DNA of 12,083 nucleotides, from contig CAJMDR010000033.1 in the NCBI GenBank assembly GCA_905212215.1, positions 1 to 12,083 of the forward strand, given 5' to 3'. The translations under genes were made by a program, and so were the position numbers. Of the stretch, positions 1-7,429 are shown in pieces. The DNA is from an uncultured Porphyromonadaceae bacterium (GTDB lineage Bacteria; Bacteroidota; Bacteroidia; Bacteroidales; Muribaculaceae). Under the pieces are notes generated by a model that saw nothing but the letters and a program-made list of their open reading frames with translations, made no database searches and was not told where the DNA came from. Numbering within the stretch: the first letter of the stretch is position 1; each line of letters opens with the position of its first letter.

Positions 1-282
1 TTGGAGCCATTCTCTGGGGTCGAGGAAGAGGAGAGTGGAGCCTTGCGCCATAGCGATGCCTTCGCGGCGGGGCTGCCATAGTCCCTTTTTGTGGTCATGT
101 TCCACAATATGAGTGCGGGGATGGTCTGCCAGCAGCGTCCGTGCCAGCGACAGCGAGTCGTCGGTAGAGGCGTCATCTATAAGAATCACCTCGAACTCGG
201 TGTCTTGCTGTGCCAGCAGATGGTGGAGGCATTTTTTTAACCGGTGGCTCTGGTCGGCCACCGGAATCACTACGCTTATCAC
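1..282 (-). CDS. Family 2 glycosyltransferase, N-terminal 94 residues (partial, runs off left edge)
   Basis: This is the N-terminus of a GT-A fold glycosyltransferase, which would transfer a sugar from a nucleotide-sugar donor, probably in cell-surface polysaccharide or glycan synthesis. The GTG start at 282-280 gives MISVVIPV, the canonical first beta strand of GT2 enzymes. An in-frame TAA at 304-306 rules out a longer N-terminus except from non-standard codons. The nucleotide-binding strand reads VILIDDASTDDS (residues 32-43, with D36 and D37). Residues 66-80 (KKGLWQPRREGIAMA) match the usual region before the metal site. The metal-site strand reads LLFLDPREWL (84-93), so the usual D-x-D/D-D is reduced to D88 followed by P-R-E. 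The gene begins 28 bases after the stop of the large upstream gene and is probably in its operon. The acceptor and donor cannot be told from this fragment. Confidence 0.85.
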   Translation of the reverse strand, partial: MISVVIPVADQSHRLKKCLHHLLAQQDTEFEVILIDDASTDDSLSLARTLLADHPRTHIVEHDHKKGLWQPRREGIAMAQGSTLLFLDPREWLQ

Positions 283-310
283 AGTGCTGAGAAAGGAGAG
301 AATTTATCGG

Positions 311-3070
311 TTAATCATCTTCCGGCATAGTGGCTATGAGGGAGAATATGCCATCACGCAACTGTCTTCTCATCGCCTTGGAGTCATTGTCTGAGAGCAG
401 GTTATGAGCCAATACCAGTTTTGCGAGCTTTGCCGTTGCGCTGTTCTTTGCCTTATGGCTATTTTCCCACAGGAAATCGTCCATGTCGGGATGGTCGAGC
501 GCGTTCAGAATCCTCAGCCGCAGAATGCTGTCTCCAAGGTCGGGGAACATCTCGTTCAGATCACCGTCCGCTTCCAGGAACCGGGTGAATTCGGCATCGT
601 CGTGAACAGCATCGGTCCTGAAATAGCTCAGTGCCATTATTATCTCCATACGGCGTTTGTAGAGGCGTATCAGCGTTTCGTCGCCGAGGAGGGTGGCGAA
701 AATCTGAGCCAATGCCATATAGCTGTAGATAATAGGCAGCGACGTCTGCATCATGCCCTTGCGGTCGGTAACCCATATCAGCTCGCGCATATATGCGGCG
801 GGCATGTCTATGGTCTGGTTTTTAACCACGTCGATGTCTTCCGTGGCGGTGATGGGTCCTTCGTAAACCACTCCGTCGGCATAATCGCTGACGAGGTTGC
901 TGAAGGCCTCACCACGGTCGAATCCTTCGTAAGCTCTTCCCGCGATTCGTCCCTGAACGTTGCCATCGGTGAAGATGGATTCTATGTCTGCCACAATGAA
1001 GTCACCGAGGCGCAGAAGGGGAGTCTTCTCGTCGCGGGGAATGAACATCGTCACACCACCACGAGTGATGCCAAGGTACTGACGTTCATCTACTCGTGAG
1101 ATGAGTACAAGATTCTTCACATCGGCGTCAAGGGTCTCGGCATTGAAGGCGGCAATACCTTTTCTCATGGAGAAACTGATGTTTCCGTTGGGGTCGATGC
1201 GCTCCACGGTTGCCTTGAAGAGGAACGGTTTACCTGTCTGACGGTCGATGTACCAGTCTGGGTTTACCTTTACATTGTATGCCACGATCTGTTTAGCCGG
1301 ATTGATTGTTCCGGTACCCCAGTAATTCTCTTCCTCAATTCGGCAGTCGAACTCATAGTTGTTGTTCTTTGACGGACCCACTATGCGTATCATAACGTCG
1401 TCTCCCACCTTTGGCATCCTTCGGCGGCAGAGAAGACTGTTGTCTTCGTTGCCATTATTGAACATGGCACGGTATATTTCCTGCCACATTCTCTGCCACG
1501 AAAGCATGCTCCCGCTCTGCAGCTTCGGCAACACTTCGGGAGAGAGTATACGAACCTTGGTAGAGGTGAAGACACCTTCCGGCACCACATTGTGGACCTC
1601 ATGGTCCGCTACGGCAGGCAGTAAGGTTATCATGCGACCGTGGGCGAGACACTTCTGTCCGGCCCCTATGAAGCAGAGAGAAGTTTCGGGTCTTGAGGCG
1701 AGGGAAGGGGAGGATTCCGCCAGATGGATGCAGAGCGAGGGAACGTCGGCCACATCTTTCCAGGTGAAGTCGAGTTCTCTGGCAAAGGAGCCGAACAGAG
1801 CTTCGTAAGCCTTGTATGTCAGATTCTCCACTTTTTCATGGTCGGGAACGAGCATGGAGGCATAGCGGTAGAGCATCGACAGATAGATTGGGAAGTCGGG
1901 TTCGTTGCTGCTGTTGCCGAGGTTCAGGAGAAGTCTGGTGGCGAGGGCCCGAATCATCATTTCGAGCATCACGGTGTCGTCGGGGGTTATGCTGCCGCGC
2001 ATATCGTCGGCAACGGCGTCTACATAAATGTCGATTATCTGCGCCAATGGTTTTGCAAACACCGTCAGGAAACGGGGATTGGAACTCTGTTCCGTTATTA
2101 CGCGGAAAATGCGCTCTATGTAAGGAATCACCTTGGTGTGCGGGCAGAGAGTGAGAATATACATCAGGGTCCTCATGTGCCGTACCGGATCGTAGATGTA
2201 GCCCGAGATGCGCAGTTTCTCCAGAGTGCTGACGATGTATTCTCCCTGATTGCCGTTGTTGATAAGTTCAAGCGCCTTGCGTGCATCTTCCGACTTCTTG
2301 ATGATGTTGCTGACGATCTGCTGATATTCGGCAATTTCCGCTTCTGCGGCGTTGGTGAGATAGTCGGAATTCTCTATCAGCGCACGGCAGATGGCAATGA
2401 AAGCGTCGATTATCTCGAACTTATAGACAGTGTTCTTGCGTTTGATGAAAGCCTCGAAGTTTTCGTCGGCCGTTTTCAAAGCAGTTATTACCCAAAGAGG
2501 ATTACCTTCGTAATATTGTTTCCTGACTTTGGTAAACGTTTCAGAGAGGAACAGACCTCTGATGGTTCTGGGGGCCAGTCTGCGTTTAGGATCGAGGTCT
2601 GTGAATTGTTGTAGGTCATAGAAGGGGATGGAAACATTGTTGGATCCGTTGAGGGGCTCCATTTCCACACGCACCATGTTGATGAAGATGATGCGGCAGC
2701 GCACCATCTGGTTGTTATAGTATTTTTCTGCACCGTAGTTTACCAGGCGGAAGCAGAAATCGTTCTCATCAACAACATCGTAGTAGCCGCGTGTGCCGGG
2801 CTGACCCTTTATACGGAACTCGCCTATGTCTCCTACGGAGTACAGCTGTTCGATGAGAGAGGCAATGTCTTGCATGAAGGCTGGTTTCCCATTGTCGGTC
2901 AAGCCTTTGCAGATGCATTGCACCTCGGTGGGTTGCTGGCGCCGCTGGAACTCATAAGCTTTTACATATTGTTCGGTTCCATTGACGTCAATGGCATAAT
3001 AAGTGCCATTGGCAGTACGCCTGACGCCTCTTACTTTGAATATGTACTTTTGTCCTTTTTCGTAAATCAT
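311..3070 (-). CDS. Large protein of unknown function (919 aa) with OB-fold-like modules and helical regions
   Basis: I do not recognise this family. ATG at 3070-3068 is the preferred start: it follows an A-rich stretch (TTAAAAACC), whereas the 11-residue longer frame depends on a TTG at 3103-3101. There is no signal peptide or membrane segment, so the protein is probably cytoplasmic. Residues 1-75 look like a small beta-barrel of the S1/cold-shock OB type (GQKYIFKVRGV, then NGTYYAI, then EVQCICKGLTDNGKPAF). A second such module may span 78-140. Residues 160-540 are largely helical. Beta-rich segments return at about 553-640 (KVGDDVMIRIVG, FLFKATVERIDPNGNISFSM) and 653-712 (LVLISRVDERQYLGI, GDFIVADIESIF). 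Residues 755-919 are helical again. I see no Walker, nuclease or kinase motif. The OB-fold reading suggests nucleic-acid binding but is inference. The gene has its own promoter at 3201-3232 and is followed closely by a glycosyltransferase gene. Confidence 0.85.
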   Translation of the reverse strand: MIYEKGQKYIFKVRGVRRTANGTYYAIDVNGTEQYVKAYEFQRRQQPTEVQCICKGLTDNGKPAFMQDIASLIEQLYSVGDIGEFRIKGQPGTRGYYDVVDENDFCFRLVNYGAEKYYNNQMVRCRIIFINMVRVEMEPLNGSNNVSIPFYDLQQFTDLDPKRRLAPRTIRGLFLSETFTKVRKQYYEGNPLWVITALKTADENFEAFIKRKNTVYKFEIIDAFIAICRALIENSDYLTNAAEAEIAEYQQIVSNIIKKSEDARKALELINNGNQGEYIVSTLEKLRISGYIYDPVRHMRTLMYILTLCPHTKVIPYIERIFRVITEQSSNPRFLTVFAKPLAQIIDIYVDAVADDMRGSITPDDTVMLEMMIRALATRLLLNLGNSSNEPDFPIYLSMLYRYASMLVPDHEKVENLTYKAYEALFGSFARELDFTWKDVADVPSLCIHLAESSPSLASRPETSLCFIGAGQKCLAHGRMITLLPAVADHEVHNVVPEGVFTSTKVRILSPEVLPKLQSGSMLSWQRMWQEIYRAMFNNGNEDNSLLCRRRMPKVGDDVMIRIVGPSKNNNYEFDCRIEEENYWGTGTINPAKQIVAYNVKVNPDWYIDRQTGKPFLFKATVERIDPNGNISFSMRKGIAAFNAETLDADVKNLVLISRVDERQYLGITRGGVTMFIPRDEKTPLLRLGDFIVADIESIFTDGNVQGRIAGRAYEGFDRGEAFSNLVSDYADGVVYEGPITATEDIDVVKNQTIDMPAAYMRELIWVTDRKGMMQTSLPIIYSYMALAQIFATLLGDETLIRLYKRRMEIIMALSYFRTDAVHDDAEFTRFLEADGDLNEMFPDLGDSILRLRILNALDHPDMDDFLWENSHKAKNSATAKLAKLVLAHNLLSDNDSKAMRRQLRDGIFSLIATMPEDD

Positions 3071-3200
3071 GGTTTTTAAGTCGGGGATTTCCCCGTTCAG
3101 CAAGCAGATATGGGTTAAAACTGAAAAGTCTAAAATTAAGTGAGTTATTGTTGTTTGTGGTAAAGTGAGAAGAGAGCGGTGAGTTCATTCACTTCCGCTG

Positions 3201-3232
3201 CAAAATTAGGCATAGTTTTCGGTTCCCGCAAA
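3201..3232 (-). promoter_or_regulatory. Bacteroidetes-type promoter for the 919-residue protein gene
   Basis: On the minus strand, a -33 TTTG (3232-3229) and a -7 TAATTTTG (3208-3201) are separated by exactly 20 bases. This matches the established Bacteroides consensus TTTG-N19-21-TAnnTTTG. It lies about 130 bases upstream of the ATG at 3070, leaving a leader of roughly 120 bases in which I see no clear structure. Confidence 0.7.
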
Positions 3233-3510
3233 TCTTTGTCCTGAAAACATCATAAAGCTCCCCAATCCTGATGATTTTTGAGAATTGGCATACAGAGGAG
3301 ACATCTAATAGTAAGGGGAGAAGGATCAGTGTGGGTTTCTTTAATTGTTTTATATGGTGTATTGTTTATTCTAAATTACGCTTAATTAAAAACGGCAAAA
3401 AGGTTTGGTCAGTTGAAAATTTTTTTGTATTTTGCAAATGGAAATACAATTATGGCATTTGGAATAACCGTAATTAGACCTGCATAACAGTAACCTACAT
3501 AACCTCGACT
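3233..3510. other. Divergent AT-rich intergenic region
   Basis: This stretch separates the minus-strand operon from the plus-strand block. It is clearly richer in A and T than its surroundings and contains the candidate plus-strand promoter at 3404-3434. A 68-codon open frame crosses it (3271-3477), but that frame overlaps the promoter and has an unusual composition rich in Trp, Phe, Asn and Lys, so I do not call it a gene. I see no tRNA or riboswitch. Confidence 0.6.
3404..3434 (+). promoter_or_regulatory. Candidate promoter for the broken fibronectin-type-III gene
   Basis: A TTTG at 3404-3407 is followed after 20 bases by TATTTTG at 3428-3434. The -7 element has one base fewer than the consensus TAnnTTTG, so it is a good but imperfect match. 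The predicted transcript would start about 70 bases before the ATG at 3511. Confidence 0.5.
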
Positions 3511-4045
3511 ATGAAACTGAATCTTCCTTGTCGGCTGATGATGGCAGTGGCATTTATGATTGTCGCGGCTGTCAGCATGCTTAATGCGACTGTCCCCTCA
3601 GATACATTGCTGATGCGACGTCAATGGGGCTGTGCGACTGTGACATGTTGCCCCGATGTTGGTGAGCGGATATAAGGTTTATCGCGATGGCAGAAGCGTG
3701 AACGACAATCTTGTTTCGGATGTGTCATATACGGATTATAGTTGTCCCGGCGGCAAGCATCCTTATCATGTCACCGCTATCTACAACGATGGCGATGAAT
3801 CGGCGCCTTCCAATGCCGTGTACATCACCAATGGTGTTCATGTCATTCCCGATGGAGTTGTAGTGGAAGGCGGTCTCGGTTTCATTGCCATTAAAGGCGC
3901 TGAGGGTAGGAAAACATCGGTGGTAAATACTGCCGGAATTGTTTGTTACGACGCTGTGCCTGAGAACGATATAAGGATTTCACTTCCTGCGGGAGTATAT
4001 CTGGTGCGTATATCGGGTGTTCCGATAAAAGTGATAGTCAGGTAA
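3511..4045 (+). pseudogene. Secreted fibronectin type III protein with sorting-like tail, broken by a frameshift
   Basis: The ATG at 3511 opens a frame with a signal peptide (about residues 1-26, ending in SMLNA) and the first strand of a domain (TVPSDTLLMRRQWGCATVT), but it stops at 3673-3675. The rest of the protein is in the next frame, up to the TAA at 4043-4045. That part holds a fibronectin type III core (SGYKVYRDG, then HPYHVTAIYNDGDESAPSNAVY) and a C-terminal beta domain ending LPAGVYLVRISG...KVIVR, like the tails of secreted Bacteroidales proteins. The second frame has a stop at 3641-3643, so the shift must lie between about 3644 and 3672. One extra base in the CCCC run at 3651-3654, or loss of two bases nearby, would explain it. 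The repaired product would be about 177 residues. A start at 3656 would lack a signal peptide and half of the first strand. The binding target is unknown. A sequencing error remains possible. Confidence 0.75.
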
Positions 4046-4178
4046 GGATGACAGGACATAACATCTGCAAATTTGTAACAAGAGTGAAATAAACAGTAAA
4101 CACAAGCGTTTTTATATTAATAGGTGTTGCGAAATGTAAATAGCCTTAAAGCCGAAGTCAAACTGCAAAACGTATGAT

Positions 4179-4685
4179 ATGAAAGTCTATATCACACTTT
4201 TAGTGGCTCTGGTGCCATTCTTCGCCGATGCGAAATGGGACTGTTATGAATATGCCGGTAAGCCTAATATGGCACAGTTGGTGGTATATCGTTCAAGAGA
4301 TGATGTAACCTACCGGTACATGTATAATTACCGTGACAGTACATTTCGTATCCAGATGATTCCCAGTGCAGTCGTTCTTGCATGGCTCAAGAACCAACTT
4401 GACCGTTATCCATTCCGTCCGGCATACGTAGAGGTATTGTTCCGTTTCAAAGGGGGGCCGGAAGGGAAACGGAATCTTATGCTGAGGATTGAGAATCCTT
4501 CTCCCGACTCCGGTGAAATAGTGCGCAAGGGGTATATAGAAACAGTTATCAGGGACAAGGATGGAGAACTGCTCTATAATCTTCAGCACAGCAAGAAGAT
4601 GGGCATCAGATATTGGGATTTTCTGGTAGGATACCATAGGACTATCAATCTCAGCACTAAGGATTTTTGCAAATTCTGCAAATAA
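4179..4685 (+). CDS. Secreted or periplasmic protein of unknown function (168 aa)
   Basis: I do not recognise this family. The protein starts with a signal peptide (MKVYITLLVALVPFFADA), and signal peptidase I cleavage is likely after A18. The mature protein is about 150 residues, mixed alpha/beta in appearance and basic towards the end, with segments such as YVEVLFRFKGG and GYIETVIRDKDGELLY that look like beta hairpins. Cysteines are found at 22, 164 and 167; the last two form FCKFCK at the very C-terminus, so a disulfide or metal site is possible but unproven. There is no lipobox, so it is probably periplasmic or exported. I found no convincing promoter in the 133 bases before it. A terminator follows at 4734-4777, separating it from the receptor gene downstream. 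It has no overlap with its neighbours, and the function cannot be stated. Confidence 0.75.
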   Translation: MKVYITLLVALVPFFADAKWDCYEYAGKPNMAQLVVYRSRDDVTYRYMYNYRDSTFRIQMIPSAVVLAWLKNQLDRYPFRPAYVEVLFRFKGGPEGKRNLMLRIENPSPDSGEIVRKGYIETVIRDKDGELLYNLQHSKKMGIRYWDFLVGYHRTINLSTKDFCKFCK

Positions 4686-4733
4686 AGGAAAAAGATGAGG
4701 GTGCGTCATAAAGATGCATCCGTTCCAAACGCA

Positions 4734-4777
4734 ATTACGGAGACGGAAGATTTTATTCGGTCTCTGTAATTTTTTTA
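4734..4777 (+). terminator. Rho-independent terminator after the 168-residue protein gene
   Basis: ATTACGGAGAC (4734-4744) pairs with GTCTCTGTAAT (4760-4770), with one G-U wobble. The stem can extend inward by GAA/TTC after a G-G mismatch. A run of six T residues (4771-4776) follows directly. This is the classic layout of an intrinsic terminator on the plus strand. Confidence 0.8.
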
Positions 4778-4782
4778 GTTTG
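4752..4782 (+). promoter_or_regulatory. Weak candidate promoter for the receptor gene
   Basis: TAGTTTG at 4776-4782 is one base short of the -7 consensus TAnnTTTG and is followed by C, as is common. Twenty bases upstream is TTTA rather than TTTG. It sits 36 bases before the receptor ATG and overlaps the tail of the preceding terminator. It is the best candidate in the gap but is not strong. Confidence 0.35.
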
Positions 4783-4818
4783 CTGGCGTCAATGTATGTG
4801 TATAACAGATAAAACCTG

Positions 4819-7311
4819 ATGAAATCATACCATTGCAAAACCAAGCGTATAGTCATTGCGCTCATGCTGGTCTCACTTCCGGCGCTGATGTTCGCCTACA
4901 GTGTGAGAGGCAGATTCGTAGAATCCGTTTCCGGAGAGGCCTGCATCGCAACACATTACAATATCTATGCCGCAAAAGACACTGTGAAACCTTTGCTGAG
5001 CGGCAGTTCGGATATGGAAGGAGGCTTCAGTCAGACCTTGCCGGAAGCAGGGCGTTACATTTTGAAGGCGGATTATCCCGGCTTTAGGAATATATCAGTG
5101 ATTTTTAACCTTACCGAATCTAAGCCTGACATGGATTTAGGCATCGTAAAGTTTGAAGACGAAGGCAAGAAACTTGACGAAGTTGTTGTGGTGGCCCGCA
5201 AAGACCTTATACAGAGTGACGGCACCAAACTCACCTACGATGTGGAGCAGGATCCTTCCGCGGCGGGGAACACAGTAATGGAGATGCTTCGCCGCGTGCC
5301 TATGGTGACGGTGGACGGCGAAGACAACATAAAGGTGAAAGGTCAGAGCAACTTCAAGATATACATCAACGGAAAGCCGGATCCGATGCTTTCGGGCGAC
5401 CCTAAGGCAGTGCTGAAAGCGATGCCGGCATCGTCCATCAAAAAGATAGAAGTAATAACAGATCCCGGTGCGAAATACGAGGCGGAAGGCACAGCCGGGA
5501 TCCTCAACATCATCACCGTACAGAAACAAAGTCTGGAAGGCTATAACGGCAGTGTACGTGGTTCTTTCGGCTCAGGTTATTATTCCGGTTCTCTGTATGC
5601 CCGTACAAAAGTACGTAATGTTACCAGCGCCGTAAGGCTCAACGGCTACAATGGCTCGATACTCCAGTCTCACGGCCGTTCTTCGTATGAACGGGAAGAT
5701 TTCGGCGACGCCATTGACCATTTCTACCGTTCCAAGAGCGAGTCGCTTAATAAAAGCACATACTGGCAGGGAGGTCTGGATGTGTCGTGGGAGCCTGACA
5801 CCTTGAATCTGTTCACCGTTTCGGCATCTTATTCAAGAAGAGGAGGCCACAGCATGGAGAATATATTCTACAGTATGAGTTCGGCGGAAGAAGATCTGCA
5901 ATGGAGCTATCGCAACGACTCACGCTATAATTATTCCCGCACAGGCATCTCCGTCAATACCTCGTATCAGCACACCTTCCCCAACAATAAGCTGCATACT
6001 CTTACTATGACATATCAGTTCGACTATGGCCGCACTCCCACGAAGCGGGAACAGCGTAGCTTCGATTATTTCAATTTTCCGGGCAATGAGGAGCCATTCC
6101 GTACTAATACCGCCAACAATTATTATGGCACCCACACTTTTCAGGTAGATTATGTGTTACCGCTTTTCGGCGACAAGCATACTTTCGAGACCGGAGCTAA
6201 AGGAGTAATACGTCCCAACCGAGAGAGTCGCTGGACAGCCTCTTCGGCAAATGGCAACGACTATAACGACGACAGCGCGCTGAGGCTGACCCAGCATAAC
6301 GATGTTTATGCTTTATATGTGAGCTATAGTGCCAAATTCGGCAAATTCTCAGGCCGCGCAGGAGTACGTTATGAACACACCAGGATGGGTATTGACTATA
6401 AGAAGCTGTTCAATACAGGTGATTACAAGGACTTTACCCAACGGCTCAACGACTGGGTGCCGAATGCGTCGTTGACCTATAAACTTACCGACAACAGCAG
6501 TCTGCTTGCTTCCTATGCCATGCGTATCTGGCGACCATCGGTAGGGCAGCTAAATCCCTTTGTCAACGACCTTACATACGGTGAACTGAGCTATGGTAAC
6601 CCGGATCTGAAAAGTGAGAAAAGCCACAGGTTCGAACTGAAATATTCCAATTACGGCGGTAAGTTAGGTGGCGAATTCAGTGTCAGCTATTTGCAGAGCG
6701 ACAATGAGATATATACCTACAGATTCCTTCAGGACGGCATTCTGAACACGACATACGCCAACATCGGCCATTATAAAAGCGTGGACATGGGCGCATGGCT
6801 GGAATATGCCATTACCCCTGTAATGAACATCAGCAGTTGGATGGGTGTCTATTATCAGCACATAGAGGCGCAAAGTCTGGACAATACCAAGTCCCGGGGT
6901 TGGCAGGCTGTGCTGAACCTCAACTATTCCTACACAATGCCTTGGCGTCTGCGGTTGGATGCATGGGGTGGCTTCTGGACTCCCTGGAAGAGCCTGCAGA
7001 GCAAAGGGGATGATACCGGTTACTATTACGGGCTTAGCATCAGCCGCACATTCCTCAAGGACAATAAGCTAAGGGTGGCTGTCAATGCCGGAGATTTTCT
7101 GGAAGGACGGCGTCATTACCGCAACACCACCACCACGCCGACTTTCCGTTCAAAGAACAACTCCGACTACAGTTGCTGGAGTCTGGGAATATCAGTGTCA
7201 TATAACTTCGGTTCATTGCGTAGCGATATCAAGCGTACCCGCGCCAACGTCAGCAACGACGACATAAGCAACGGCTCTTCCGGCGGCAATGGCGGCAGCA
7301 AAGGCAACTGA
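4819..7311 (+). CDS. TonB-dependent-receptor-type outer membrane beta-barrel protein (830 aa)
   Basis: This protein belongs to the Bacteroidetes group of outer-membrane beta-barrel receptors with a carboxypeptidase-regulatory-like N-terminal domain. Such proteins import a substrate across the outer membrane, energised by TonB. In order: signal peptide (about 1-26, ending ALMFA); a small Ig-like beta domain (28-110, with GGFSQTLPEAGRYILKADYPGF); a TonB-box-like LDEVVVVAR (119-127); a plug domain (about 128-235, with VMEMLRRVPMV, IYINGKP, IKKIEVITDPGAKYEAEGTAGILNI); then a long barrel of alternating aromatic and polar strands to about residue 805. The tail SDIKRTRANVSNDDISNG followed by a Gly/Ser-rich end is typical of this group. 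No SusD-like partner lies beside it, so a glycan-uptake pair is not supported. The substrate is unknown. The nearby secreted protease makes peptide uptake a reasonable but unproven guess. The frame is intact. Confidence 0.9.
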   Translation: MKSYHCKTKRIVIALMLVSLPALMFAYSVRGRFVESVSGEACIATHYNIYAAKDTVKPLLSGSSDMEGGFSQTLPEAGRYILKADYPGFRNISVIFNLTESKPDMDLGIVKFEDEGKKLDEVVVVARKDLIQSDGTKLTYDVEQDPSAAGNTVMEMLRRVPMVTVDGEDNIKVKGQSNFKIYINGKPDPMLSGDPKAVLKAMPASSIKKIEVITDPGAKYEAEGTAGILNIITVQKQSLEGYNGSVRGSFGSGYYSGSLYARTKVRNVTSAVRLNGYNGSILQSHGRSSYEREDFGDAIDHFYRSKSESLNKSTYWQGGLDVSWEPDTLNLFTVSASYSRRGGHSMENIFYSMSSAEEDLQWSYRNDSRYNYSRTGISVNTSYQHTFPNNKLHTLTMTYQFDYGRTPTKREQRSFDYFNFPGNEEPFRTNTANNYYGTHTFQVDYVLPLFGDKHTFETGAKGVIRPNRESRWTASSANGNDYNDDSALRLTQHNDVYALYVSYSAKFGKFSGRAGVRYEHTRMGIDYKKLFNTGDYKDFTQRLNDWVPNASLTYKLTDNSSLLASYAMRIWRPSVGQLNPFVNDLTYGELSYGNPDLKSEKSHRFELKYSNYGGKLGGEFSVSYLQSDNEIYTYRFLQDGILNTTYANIGHYKSVDMGAWLEYAITPVMNISSWMGVYYQHIEAQSLDNTKSRGWQAVLNLNYSYTMPWRLRLDAWGGFWTPWKSLQSKGDDTGYYYGLSISRTFLKDNKLRVAVNAGDFLEGRRHYRNTTTTPTFRSKNNSDYSCWSLGISVSYNFGSLRSDIKRTRANVSNDDISNGSSGGNGGSKGN

Positions 7312-7374
7312 TGGTTTTGGAGAGAAAAAGGCAATAAATACAGTAAAAACAGCCATGGGGCCTTAAGGGAAGTA

Positions 7375-7406
7375 TTTGCGCATCACGGAAAATTTCAGTA
7401 ACTTCG
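7375..7406 (+). promoter_or_regulatory. Promoter of the M6 metalloprotease gene
   Basis: A -33 TTTG (7375-7378) is followed after exactly 20 bases by TAACTTCG (7399-7406), one mismatch from TAnnTTTG. The predicted transcript start is a few bases further on, giving a leader of about 15-20 bases to the ATG at 7430. This position also rules out a TTG start at 7376, which lies inside the -33 element. Confidence 0.65.
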
Positions 7407-7429
7407 CGAGTGGAAAAAACAAACTAACC

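Noticed and set aside
404..1099. 231-codon plus-strand open frame inside the large minus-strand gene
   Set aside because: It is antisense to a continuous 919-residue protein with its own promoter, and its composition shows no domain or signal.
1724..2614. 296-codon plus-strand open frame
   Set aside because: Antisense shadow of the 919-residue protein; no promoter and no recognisable motif.
3271..3477. 68-codon open frame in the AT-rich intergenic region
   Set aside because: It overlaps the candidate promoter at 3404-3434, has odd composition and no recognisable feature.
4046..4178. Possible promoter before the 168-residue protein gene
   Set aside because: A TTTG at the start of the gap has no TAnnTTTG at the correct distance, and the TAGGTGTTG near 4122-4130 does not match the -7 consensus.
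4293..4865. 190-codon minus-strand open frame
   Set aside because: It runs antisense across the 168-residue gene, a terminator and the receptor start, so it is not a plausible gene.
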